A stretch of 41,908 nucleotides of DNA from Bremia lactucae (taxonomy: Eukaryota > Oomycota > Peronosporomycetes > Peronosporales > Peronosporaceae), in the NCBI RefSeq assembly GCF_004359215.1, contig NW_027152213.1, positions 2,396,065 to 2,437,972 of the forward strand. The letters are read 5' to 3'. How positions within the stretch are numbered: position 1 is the stretch's first letter; each line of letters starts with the position of its first letter. Positions 9,838 to 19,085 of this stretch are shown in pieces. Under the pieces are notes generated by a model that saw only the letters and a program-made list of their open reading frames with translations, did no database searches and was not told the origin of the DNA. Made by a program: the position numbers and the translations under genes.

Positions 9838-11742
9838 CTACACTTCATCGTCGTACACTTGAGGAAAACTTGCCCATTCGTTGCTCCTAAGATGACCCAC
9901 GCAATTTCGAATCGAAGCAATAAGCGATGAGCTATTACTTTTGATTTCGTCAGACTCTAAAAATTCATTATTCAGCAGCCACAACTCCTCGATAAATTTG
10001 TTGCCAGTGCTGCATGAACGAGGTGATGTTTGAGATACCAGATCATTTGTACGACGGCGCTTTCGATGCCTGAGAGCGTCTACTTGTTCATTGCTGCCAC
10101 AATATGGTGCATTGGCAACTGCAGCAGCTTCAAGAATCTCGGCAATCAACACAAGTCCACTTAATGTAAGTAGATTTCCGCTCAAGTCTACCAGTATCAT
10201 TGGCTTAATCCTAGCTCGTTTCACTACTGATCGAAAAATTGCAGCTGCTCCATCGTTCCGCAAACGATTTGCGCCCATTGAAAGTGAAACCAGAGTCGAA
10301 TTTGTCTCTAGTGCTGTCAGTAAACGAGCAGATACACCGTTTTGACCTAAGCCCACACCATTTGTTTGGAGATGAGATACCGATTTATTTGTCAACAGAA
10401 ACGCTGCAAGCACATCGTCAAAGCCAGTGCCAAAACAATTCTGAGCAATATTTAAGTGCGTAACCGTCCTGTTTTGGCCGAGCGCTATCAGCAAATTGAT
10501 AGCTCCATCGAGGCCAAAATTGCAATCGCGAACGTCAAGATGTGTCAGTGCTGTAGTGGCTTGCAAAGCTGGAGAAGTTAGCACCGGGGTGAGGGCATTT
10601 ATACCGAGATTACCGATCTGCACATTGTTTGTAAATTCGAGATGCGCTAGATTCAACACTTTGTTTAGGCTTGCATTGCAAATTGCTTCAACCGTATTGA
10701 ATGACAGATTGTTGTCGCGTAGACGGAGGTGGCGTAATGGTAGTGGCGCTTGCAGCGTCGAAAGGCCTATAAACGCGTCATCTTCCAGCTCATTATGCTC
10801 TAAAAACAGACGCTCAAGCCTTGGGGCACAAAATGCTGCGTCGATAAGCAACTTTGTTTCAAAATCTGTGATTACATTGCTCAATCGCAATTGAAGAAGT
10901 TGCGACATATTTGCAACGAGAGATACCAATTGGCAAAAGCCTTCGTGTCGAATTTTCACAGATACTAATTCAAGTGTTGTAATTCCGTGACATGTCAGCT
11001 TTGGGCTTAACGCAAAATTTGACCTCATTAATGTATCGCGAATCTGACCCATCTGATAATCGTTTATTTTTCCATGAAAAAAGCCCAATTCTCTCAGATA
11101 CAAGTGCTCGTGGATCAATTGCCGCATTGTCTTCCAACACATGTTTTGCTGCTCTGGGTGGTGCACTTCAAGTCTCTGTAATCGTCCAAGTGAGAGGATG
11201 AGCTTGCAATTTTCCTGGCAAATCTCTCGGCCATGTACTTTTAGTATCTCAACAACGTTTTCAAATAGACGTTGATGCTTTGGAGGAGCAGCTGCATTCC
11301 CAGCAATTACTTTTGATGTATGCGCTCGAAGCATAGTTCGAAATTGATGTTCCCAGAATACATGCCGACTGTTGCGTCGGCATCCTTGCGTGCCCACTGT
11401 CTTTTTCATTAGAGGATACTCGTAGCCCAGTCTAGCTGCATCAATACGGCTTCTCCATATGCTTTGTGTTTCTTGGTCAAACAGAAACTTGTCGCCTGCC
11501 TGGGGGTCGTAGCCGTCGCATAGTTCAGGTGGTTCGTGCTGCGCAGCTAACTCCAACGCGACCTCCATCTCGCGCAATCGCACGTTCGATAGCTCGTTAA
11601 AAAGCTGGTAGCGAATTGCAGTGGGCAAATACTCGACATACTTGAGAACATCTTGCACAGGGGTGTAGCGTGCCACGGTCACGATAGACAGCTCAACCAA
11701 AGACTTGAACTTTTTTCGAGGCATGATTTTGTTGCTATTCAT
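9838..11742 (-). CDS. Leucine-rich-repeat (RNI-like) protein, 634 aa
   Basis: One open frame of 634 residues. From about residue 180 to 530 there are repeats of the ribonuclease-inhibitor type, with segments such as LRHLRLRDNNLSF, LTHLDVRDCNF and LVSLSMGANRL. The N-terminus (about 14-50) has SLVELSIVTVA followed 20-odd residues later by LP, which resembles the BC-box plus Cul2-box of LRR substrate receptors, except that serine replaces the usual cysteine. A basic RHRKRRRTND patch (about 560) suggests nuclear location. A role as a ubiquitin-ligase adaptor is only inferred. The second ATG, seven residues in (MPRKK), could also be the start. Confidence 0.8.
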   Translation of the reverse strand: MNSNKIMPRKKFKSLVELSIVTVARYTPVQDVLKYVEYLPTAIRYQLFNELSNVRLREMEVALELAAQHEPPELCDGYDPQAGDKFLFDQETQSIWRSRIDAARLGYEYPLMKKTVGTQGCRRNSRHVFWEHQFRTMLRAHTSKVIAGNAAAPPKHQRLFENVVEILKVHGREICQENCKLILSLGRLQRLEVHHPEQQNMCWKTMRQLIHEHLYLRELGFFHGKINDYQMGQIRDTLMRSNFALSPKLTCHGITTLELVSVKIRHEGFCQLVSLVANMSQLLQLRLSNVITDFETKLLIDAAFCAPRLERLFLEHNELEDDAFIGLSTLQAPLPLRHLRLRDNNLSFNTVEAICNASLNKVLNLAHLEFTNNVQIGNLGINALTPVLTSPALQATTALTHLDVRDCNFGLDGAINLLIALGQNRTVTHLNIAQNCFGTGFDDVLAAFLLTNKSVSHLQTNGVGLGQNGVSARLLTALETNSTLVSLSMGANRLRNDGAAAIFRSVVKRARIKPMILVDLSGNLLTLSGLVLIAEILEAAAVANAPYCGSNEQVDALRHRKRRRTNDLVSQTSPRSCSTGNKFIEELWLLNNEFLESDEIKSNSSSLIASIRNCVGHLRSNEWASFPQVYDDEV

Positions 11743-11862
11743 GTGTTACGTTACTAAATAATATACTAATTTTTGTTTCTGCCTATTTTGTGTCGCGAGC
11801 GGACTTTAAAATTTACGAGTATTCTTTTGTACGAAGTGTCTGAAGCAAATTTATCCGTGCAA

Positions 11863-12535
11863 TCAGCCAAGACCAGCAAACGCGTCTATATCTATGCCGC
11901 GTTGAATAGAATGGTCAGTGTCAAGGCTTGCTGGATTCAGAAGGTGCGATATGTTATTATTCACGCCCTTTGGTACCTCATGTTGCTGCCCAGCGACAGA
12001 ATTCCAAAACACTTGGTGCTGCTGAGGTTGCTGCATGGCCACCCCCACATACACAGGCGCACCCGCTGGTAGCTGACACTTTGTGGCTTGACCAAAATTA
12101 CCGAACGGTATATGAAAAGTCTGATGTGGCTGATATTGAGACTGCTGGATGCCTTTAATGTTTTGACTAGCGAACATGTTTAAATTGATACCAGCGGGCT
12201 TTGGTACAACGGGTGCTGCAAGTGGATCAGCGCAGGCTACTGAATTAAAAAATTGCGGGAACTTGTGATACTTGTTGCGGCTGTTGGGATGGAAGCAAGT
12301 CTCCAGTCATCGAGATCTTCGCCTGACACATGACAAAAATCGCAATATTAACCATTTCATCATGGTGCATGCACTCATTTAAAAAGGCACTTACACTGAC
12401 TAAAGGGTCAAAGATCAATGCCTTCGCTGAGGCCGGTTCGAAATCCTCAAGTAAATTTAATTCGGGTTGCGTTGTTGGTGTTGCAGCTGAAGGCAATCGT
12501 CTCTGCACATTCTTAGCTACTTCCTGCTCTTGCAT
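11863..12535 (-). CDS. Probable C-terminal part of an adaptor-like protein (fragment or partial gene)
   Basis: Two open stretches (12535 to about 12400, and about 12239 to 11863) read as one low-complexity protein tail: LNLLEDFEPAS, FDPLV, a DPLAAP segment, Gln- and Asn-rich sequence and a final IDAFAGLG. A GT-rich donor near 12397-12402 and a TTCAG acceptor ending at 12240 would join them in frame across about 160 bases. Such DPL/F-rich unstructured tails occur in clathrin-adaptor proteins of the ENTH/ANTH type, but no folded domain was found upstream (12560-12980). The gene may therefore be partial, have unseen exons, or be a remnant. The function is not assigned. Confidence 0.35.
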
Positions 12536-12559
12536 TAAATCATTACCTGTGATTCCCCT

Positions 12560-13445
12560 AATTTTTTTTGAGCAATTTGATGTCCTTCAAAGTTGCAGTT
12601 GCGTTCGCTATCTGAAAATTTTCGTGAATACGCACCCTGAAGACCAAACTTTGCGTCCGACCTGAATTGGAAAAATTACTTGCAAGCGATTTTTTGAGAA
12701 ATGTCGGACGCGAAGTCCCGGTTACAATCAGTGGATAAGCCGTGTGATGATTAATGTTCGGTATGCGAGAATTATTTTGCTCCATTTGGTCCCCAGCAAT
12801 GCGATTTATAGGTATCTGGTTTATATAAATCCAATTTGTATCCCAAAAAAAAAGCGTGGGAGTTACTACCGGACGGCGCATTAAATTGATTTAACGACGC
12901 TGTAATAATCGCATGCTTTTTACAGCGATAGAAATCCCAGCGACAAAATGAAATCCGATTAATGGTGAAATCTAGCACCCGTAAGAATAAGTTTCAGTCA
13001 CGATTCTTCCCAAAATATGGTACGTCTTAAAACTAAGACATACCATATTTTGAGATATCAGCCGATTCAATGTCGTTGATGCGGACTTCCATAACAGCGT
13101 TTAGTCCATCTAAGATCATAGAGAATTTCTAATCTTCCATCGTTGCCTGTACTACAAAAGTTTGTTTTAGCAGCTTTTCCAAATCGTTAAAACACCTTTT
13201 TTTCTACGATTTCCACCGTCCATGAAAACCTCCTAGCGTAAATCGCCACGCTACACATTTTTAAGAAGCAGCTAATTCACCAATATGCTGCTCCTCGCGC
13301 AGTAGGCGCTTCGGTGGGCCACGCTCGAGCGGGTCCGGCCGCGGGTTATAGATGCGTGGTGAATGGATAGGCGGTAAGTAAATTAAATGTTTTGCAAGCA
13401 GAAAACGATGTTGCTCAGCTTTCACTGGCTATAAATTTGCTCTCG
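12560..13445. other. Intergenic, about 0.9 kb, with one strong hairpin
   Basis: No supported coding frame. The region contains a 42-base hairpin at 13011-13052 (listed separately). Further on, the stretch before the RRM gene has a polypyrimidine-like run and TTTTGCAAGCAG near 13398, which may be the acceptor of an intron in a 5' UTR. Confidence 0.4.
13011..13052. repeat. Long near-perfect hairpin, 19-bp arms
   Basis: Arms 13011-13029 and 13034-13052 are complementary at 18 of 19 positions (one C/A mismatch) around an AAAC loop. It is AT-rich and lies about 390 bases upstream of the RRM gene. It may be a relic of a small inverted-repeat element, a transcript-end structure or a small-RNA precursor; the sequence does not distinguish these. 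Confidence 0.85.
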
Positions 13446-14015
13446 ATGAATAAAACTGATAAACGTGCGCTGTATGTCGGTGGCCTGGATAACCAAGTGA
13501 CGGAGCAAGCGCTCTACACAGCCTTCATACCCTTCGGACCTATTAAAGGCGTGCAAATTCCTACAGAGTACAGGATGCGTACGTTTGCAAACTAAAATAA
13601 TTGAATCCTGACTCATTGAAGTGGAGTATATCTGGTATTCCTTGTCTTTCACAGAAAAAGGTAAAGGCTATGGATTCGTTGAGTTTGAAGACGAAGAAGA
13701 CGCTAAAGCAGCTATTGACAACATGGATGGTACGTTAGTATACCATATCAAAATACTGCTGTCGGCTTAAGATAATACATTTTTGATCGGTCTCAGATTC
13801 GGAGCTGTTCGGGAAGACGTTGCGCGTCACCATTGCCAAGCCGGACCGACCAAAGCTAGGCTCCAACAGACCGGGTGTGTGCTTTGAAAACTTTCTTCCA
13901 GCTTTTTAAAAAATGTTTATCTGTATCATATGTGTTTGGTGTATTTACTACAGTTTGGGCGGAATCGGATATTGGCACTGCAACCGAACTCGTCAAGGAC
14001 GACAAGCAAAGTTAA
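13446..14015 (+). CDS. Single-RRM protein resembling the cyclophilin E (PPIE) N-terminus, 115 aa
   Basis: Four exons join in frame: 13446-13578, 13655-13729, 13797-13874 and 13954-14015 (348 bases, 115 residues plus stop). All three introns are GT-AG, of 76, 67 and 79 bases; two begin GTACGT. The product has RNP2 (LYVGGL, about 10-15), RNP1 (KGYGFVEF, about 48-55) and the ELFGKTLRVTIAKP strand, and best resembles the RRM of cyclophilin E, including a PVW motif after the domain. In PPIE a cyclophilin domain follows; here the protein stops 18 residues after that motif. It probably binds RNA in the spliceosome. No isomerase domain is encoded before the retrotransposon 338 bases downstream. Confidence 0.8.
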
Positions 14016-14352
14016 ATAATAATCTTCCGTTTTATGCTGAAAGTATGGAACTCATTAGCTTATAAATTTTCAAATTGAGAAAAATCAGGGTAAAGAAAAT
14101 AATTATAGGACAACCTTTTTTTATGATCTTTGGACTAATGATACAGCTAAATCCCTCTCTTTTGATACCTCTCTCTTTAGATGTATTCTTTGTTTTATTA
14201 ATTTTGCCTGGTTTCAACTGTGGACCAAAACAATTATAAAAAACCTCTGTTATTATATTTTATCAAAGTTGTCCGGTCTTCCTTCTAGAAAACAACTCTG
14301 TTTAAATTATAGAGCCGTACATATTTATTTCTTATGGAGGATACGGATCTAC
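14016..14352. other. Intergenic between RRM gene and retrotransposon
   Basis: AT-rich sequence, probably the 3' UTR and downstream region of the RRM gene. The last five bases (TCTAC, 14348-14352) nearly match the five after the composite element (TCCAC, 25385-25389), consistent with an aged target-site duplication. Confidence 0.5.
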
Positions 14353-14434
14353 TGTAACGGGGTGTATCGTTACATGAAATTAACACTATAAGGTTGTTAG
14401 TTAATAGATTATCTAAAAGGTAGATAATATTTAA
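14353..14434 (+). repeat. 5' LTR stub of family A (first about 82 bases)
   Basis: It matches the first part of the 3' LTR at 24947 up to the GATAATATTT segment, then switches directly to inverted gag sequence. This switch is the left breakpoint of the inferred inversion; the missing rest of the LTR is found inverted at 15604-15960. Confidence 0.85.
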
Positions 14435-15230
14435 AGCGACCCTTTTTTGGCGGACCGCCACGCTGTTGCGATTTGGCAACAACGTCGGACCCGCGACCGT
14501 TGCCCTTTTTGGCATTCGGTCCATAATTACGCTCAGTACCTCTCGGTACTGGGCGTGAAACGCTACACTCATGAGCGTAGTGTCCTAACTTTTGACAGCG
14601 TTTGAAATTGTGCAATCGCTTGTTGTTCGAAAAGCGAGGTTTCTCGTTTTTGACACAAGAGAGGTCCAAAGGTTCTGGACCTCCCAGTTTTTTGTGTCCT
14701 TTGGAGGACGATATGATGACGAACTAGCTTGAGCCTGTCAAGCTAAAGTCCTCCTGTTCCGCAACGGATATTGCTTCTTCAAGCGTATCTAGTTCCAAGC
14801 GGAACAGGTGGGTCTTTACGGGACCATCCGTAAGACCTTGCATGAACACCGTAATCAACGTGTGTTCATGAACTGGGTTGTTCGTGATACAACTCGCTAA
14901 GAGTCGTATGTGCTGGGCATAAGCGTGAACATCACACTTGCCTGGCTTGAGTTTCAGAAGCTCTGATTGAGCTCTGAACTCAGCCCTAGGCGGTTCAAAC
15001 GTCTGTTTGAGCCGGGCTTCAAAAGCCTCTAGCGACCCAAAGACATATGAGTCACGCAACTTAAGGCCTAGTGCCCAAGTTTCGGCACGACCTGCCAAAT
15101 TTGACTGAGCAAATGCGACTTGCACGTGCTTGTCGACGATATGACAAGCCCTTATGGCATCGTCCAACTCAACGAACCATCTTAAAAGGGAGTCTTCTTC
15201 GACTTTCCTATACTTAGAGATGTCAAATCT
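14435..15230 (-). pseudogene. Family A gag, copy 1 (inverted, broken)
   Basis: Minus-strand translation gives a retrotransposon gag domain (from RFDISKY through RACHIVDKHVQVAFAQS, QTFEPPRAEF and the MQGLTDGPVK region) and, in a different frame at about 14669-14435, a zinc-knuckle region. The knuckle has lost its first cysteine (phenylalanine stands where copy 2 has Cys), leaving only the last three ligands. There is a frameshift near 14720 and a stop just upstream of RFDISKY. The 3' end runs straight into LTR sequence at the inversion breakpoint. Confidence 0.8.
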
Positions 15231-15603
15231 TTAAGGTTTCGGGACGACGCGTTTGCGTCATCCCAGGTACAGGGGTCTGTACCTGTTGTAACCTCAACAG
15301 TTCTGCCTGTTGAGAACCTTGCTGATTCAGCAAGGCTACTTCTTTCTTCATCTCGTCAAGTTCATGCTGTATGAACTTGGCGATAGCTTAATGGAGGGCA
15401 TCTCTGTCCAAATTAGACAGCATTGCCAAGATTGCATCGTTTCCTACGGTCGAACGAATGAGTTCGACCGCACTCCTTTCTATGTCACTTAGAAAGGAAT
15501 AGCTTTCAAAAGGAAACGTGATGCGTATTCCAACTATCATCTAACATGTACATGTTAGATGAGGGAAATGTGGTCCTTGAACGGACTACAAAGTGCTACC
15601 AGG
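15231..15603 (-). other. Family A leader and primer-binding site, copy 1 (inverted)
   Basis: Read on the minus strand, the LTR end at 15604 is followed by two bases and then TGGTAGCACT (15592-15601), a candidate tRNA primer-binding site starting with the obligatory TGG. Its first bases fit an initiator-methionine-like acceptor end. The leader holds a run of hairpins, including the 26-bp perfect palindrome at 15537-15562 and the 9-bp arms at 15447-15470. It is identical to 18356-18728. Confidence 0.65.
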
Positions 15604-15960
15604 TGTAACGGGGCACTGCCGACTTGTACTGCTTCAGTATTAGTCCACTATGCACTGCTTCAGTGCGAGTGGTGCCTCACGTCACTTCACGTACAATAGT
15701 AAGTGCAGAGGAAGACTCTCGTTAAAACACTTGCTTTAAAGAGGGTTGATTAAAAAACTGTAATAATATAATTAAGTTCTTTTGATCTATCTACTCAATA
15801 CTGACTTAATTATAAGCTAATACAAAACATGTAATAAAGTCTTATCTGTCTTTCGTTTTGCACGCGTCAAGTGCTGACTAGACCGCGGAGAAAGCAGATA
15901 TAATGGTCTATATCTACCAATGGATAAGCCTTTATAATATTACCATGTAAAGTAATATTG
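15604..15960 (-). repeat. Inverted LTR remainder, family A copy 1 (357 bp)
   Basis: This is the reverse complement of the LTR from just after the stub's breakpoint to its end (GTGCCCCGTTACA). With the 82-base stub at 14353 it adds up to about one LTR (438-455 bases). It is identical to 18729-19085. Confidence 0.85.
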
Positions 15961-17471
15961 GGTCAGTAGGGGCGCAACGCCCTACTTATCCAGCAACCTC
16001 AAGAGAATTTGCAAATCTCTTGACGAAAGTTGCTCCAGGCACACAATCATTATGTGTCTCTGCACCTGGTGATGAGGTATCCCTCATCACCTTAAATTAA
16101 AAGTGACAAATGATTTGTCACTCAGAGCTCTCGTGGACTGTGAGGCGTCGAATAACTTTATTTATCGCCAGTCGCTAGAGGGGCGTAGGCTCAATATTCT
16201 GAGTGCGACATCCTTTAACGAAGATGGCGGTGCGTCTAGCGACAGGCGCATCGATAACAGTAATGAAACGCGTAGTGAGATTTGACTACACGTTAGAAGA
16301 TTTACAGTATGATGCTGATTTCATCGTACTGGATTTGGATGACAATTTGATGTCATCGTAGGTTTTCCTTGGCTCAGAAAGTATGAGCCAAGAATCAGCT
16401 GGCAGCATCGATCCGTAAAGATGCCTGCCACTTGTTCATAAGATGGCCATCTGATTAACGTCATGAACGTCCACAAGCGTGTGTATGTACTACGAGTGAG
16501 TGCGATGGCCTCACTGGTGGTACGGTCGTTAGTACAACTGCACAAGATCACAGTGTGATTACCAATCACAGTGTGGAGTCATCTGCCGGCGGCTGTGTTA
16601 TTGCACAGGCAGCGCCGAAGGTCCACCACTCGAAGAGGTCGAGTGGATTGAGACATGAATGTACGCCTAGCGGGCGACATCCAAGGAAGATACAGGTTGT
16701 CCAAAAGGGACAACACGATGACCCTAGGTCGAGTAGAGAGTTGACCGTAGAGGACCCGACTGTGATTGCGCAATCACAGTCGGAAGGCGTTGAGAGAATA
16801 AGTCCCCACGTATATACATAAGGAGAAAGGTCCTCAAATAGTTAATGCTAAAGTGACTTGACTTAGCATCCCGAGTGATTAATCCCCCGGCAGCCTGTGG
16901 AAATAGGATCCCAGGAAGAAACGGAGAAATTGAATGTCTTGGTTGATGACATATCAAGAGTAGGCGCTTATGCTCTTAATCTGTATGCGCCTCCGACGTT
17001 AACTTCGGAGATAACTCAATTACCAACCCTAGATCCTAAACGCTTCTTGAAGATCTGCATAGTGGAAGAATCAAGCAGATCTGCGTACTCGTCACAGAGA
17101 ACGAATACGTAACCGATGTTCGGTCAGTGGTAATTTTGCAGAAAACGAACGGATTCTCAGCAGCTCATCGATGGACGAAAGTGTCCTGGATTTAGAGATA
17201 TCCTACTCAATCCTGGGAGTCACTTAAACAAATCCTTTATACAAAGATTTAGTTAGATTTAGGGATGTATTCCCTGAAGTAGTTACATGCGAGTTGCCTA
17301 AGGATAAAGGCACTCGACATGAAATCGAGCTCAAAGCGGGCTCGAAGTACTATATCATGAAGCAGTGACCACTGCCTCGTGAACGAGTACTTGCGATCGA
17401 TAAATTCTGTATCGATCGATTAAACTCAGGCCATGTAAGAAAGTCAACCTCCCCATATAGCTCTCTGACCT
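15961..17471 (+). pseudogene. Family A protease to start of RT, copy 1 (broken)
   Basis: Plus-strand sequence homologous to 19086-20613. The retropepsin site that reads DCGAS in copy 2 is DCEAS here (Gly to Glu), which should abolish activity. Frameshifts occur near 16195 and 16350, and a TGA follows the KQ codons near 17365 in the pre-RT region. It stops at about 17471, just where the RT core would begin, and is followed by copy 2. A 28-bp perfect palindrome lies at 16756-16783. Confidence 0.8.
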
Positions 17472-17542
17472 GGAATAGCGGCCCGCCCCTACTGACCCCG
17501 ACCGTTTTTTAGATATAAAAAATATAGTCATTAGTTCTGATT
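17472..17542. other. Duplication junction inside family A
   Basis: A short stretch not matched in copy 1. It contains the reverse complement (17484-17497) of the 14 bases GGTCAGTAGGGGCG that begin each forward protease block (15961-15974 and 19086-19099). This indicates that the gag/protease breakpoint of the inversion lay at this 14-mer, which is now present on both sides in opposite orientation. Confidence 0.65.
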
Positions 17543-18355
17543 TTATTTAAGGGAAAGGCGAAATGAGCTTTTCGGCGGTCCGCCTCGCTGTTGCGATTTC
17601 GCAATAACGTCAGACTCGCTACCGTTCACCTTTTTGGCATTCTGTCCATAATTACGTTTAGCACTTCTCGGTACTGGGCGTGAGGCACTGCACTCATGAG
17701 CGTAGTGACCTAAATTTTGACAGCGATTGCATCTCCGCAATCGCGTAGTGTTCGAAAAGCGAGGTCTCTCGCTTACGACGTAAGAGAGGTCCATAGGTTC
17801 TCGACCTCCAAGCTCTTGTCGTCTCGGAGGACTATACGATGACAAATTAGCTTGAGCCTGTTTCAAACTAAAGTCTTCCTGTTCCGCAACGGATACTGCT
17901 TCTTCCAGCGTATCCAGTTCCAAGTGGAACCGGTAAATCTTTACGGGACCATCCGTAAGACCTTGCATGAACACCGTAATCAACGTGTGTACATGAACTA
18001 GGTTGTTCGTGATACAACTCGCTAAGAGTCGTATGTGCTGGGCATAAGCGTGAACATCACACTTGCCTGGCTTGAGTTTCAGAAGCTCTGATTGAGCTCT
18101 GAACTCAGCCCTAGGCGGTTCAAACGTCTGTTTGAGCCGGGCTTCAAAAGCCTCTAGCGACCCAAAGACATATGAGTCACGCAACTTAAGGCCTAGTGCC
18201 CAAGTTTCGGCACGACCTGCCAAATTTGACTGAGCAAATGCGACTTGCACGTGCTTGTCGACGATATGACAAGCCCTTATGGCATCGTCCAACTCAACGA
18301 ACCATCTTAAAAGGGAGTCTTCTTCGACTTTCCTATACTTAGAGATGTCAAATCT
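17543..18355 (-). CDS. Family A gag, copy 2 (inverted, largely open)
   Basis: A 249-residue open frame (from 18292 using a TTG, and open further up to 18355) holds the whole gag core plus a CCHC zinc knuckle with all ligands: C-x2-C-x4-H-x4-C in CNRCQNLGHYAHEC. A GPPKSSFRLSLK end precedes the stop. Gag forms the capsid-like particle and the knuckle binds RNA. A stop just upstream of RFDISKY (18356-18358) and a one-base frame change separate it from the leader coding, exactly as in copy 1. It is inverted relative to its own pol, so it cannot be made as a gag-pol read-through from the intact LTR. Confidence 0.8.
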   Translation of the reverse strand, partial: RFDISKYRKVEEDSLLRWFVELDDAIRACHIVDKHVQVAFAQSNLAGRAETWALGLKLRDSYVFGSLEAFEARLKQTFEPPRAEFRAQSELLKLKPGKCDVHAYAQHIRLLASCITNNLVHVHTLITVFMQGLTDGPVKIYRFHLELDTLEEAVSVAEQEDFSLKQAQANLSSYSPPRRQELGGREPMDLSYVVSERPRFSNTTRLRRCNRCQNLGHYAHECSASRPVPRSAKRNYGQNAKKVNGSESDVIAKSQQRGGPPKSSFRLSLK

Positions 18356-18728
18356 TTAAGGTTTCGGGACGACGCGTTTGCGTCATCCCAGGTACAGGGG
18401 TCTGTACCTGTTGTAACCTCAACAGTTCTGCCTGTTGAGAACCTTGCTGATTCAGCAAGGCTACTTCTTTCTTCATCTCGTCAAGTTCATGCTGTATGAA
18501 CTTGGCGATAGCTTAATGGAGGGCATCTCTGTCCAAATTAGACAGCATTGCCAAGATTGCATCGTTTCCTACGGTCGAACGAATGAGTTCGACCGCACTC
18601 CTTTCTATGTCACTTAGAAAGGAATAGCTTTCAAAAGGAAACGTGATGCGTATTCCAACTATCATCTAACATGTACATGTTAGATGAGGGAAATGTGGTC
18701 CTTGAACGGACTACAAAGTGCTACCAGG
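18356..18728 (-). other. Family A leader and primer-binding site, copy 2 (inverted)
   Basis: Identical to 15231-15603 on my reading. The primer-binding candidate TGGTAGCACT is at 18717-18726 on the minus strand, two bases from the LTR end, and the 26-bp palindrome is at 18662-18687. Confidence 0.65.
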
Positions 18729-19085
18729 TGTAACGGGGCACTGCCGACTTGTACTGCTTCAGTATTAGTCCACTATGCACTGCTTCAGTGCGAGTGGTGC
18801 CTCACGTCACTTCACGTACAATAGTAAGTGCAGAGGAAGACTCTCGTTAAAACACTTGCTTTAAAGAGGGTTGATTAAAAAACTGTAATAATATAATTAA
18901 GTTCTTTTGATCTATCTACTCAATACTGACTTAATTATAAGCTAATACAAAACATGTAATAAAGTCTTATCTGTCTTTCGTTTTGCACGCGTCAAGTGCT
19001 GACTAGACCGCGGAGAAAGCAGATATAATGGTCTATATCTACCAATGGATAAGCCTTTATAATATTACCATGTAAAGTAATATTG
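18729..19085 (-). repeat. Inverted LTR remainder, family A copy 2 (357 bp)
   Basis: Same as 15604-15960 at an offset of 3125 bases, with no difference seen. It differs at many positions from the complete 3' LTR at 24947-25384, so similarity between the two inverted copies is far higher than between either and the 3' LTR. Confidence 0.85.

Noticed and set aside
15310..15492. A 60-aa plus-strand ORF repeated exactly at 18435-18617, as a possible small gene.
   Set aside because: It lies antisense in the retroelement leader and is repeated only because the whole block is duplicated; it has no motif.
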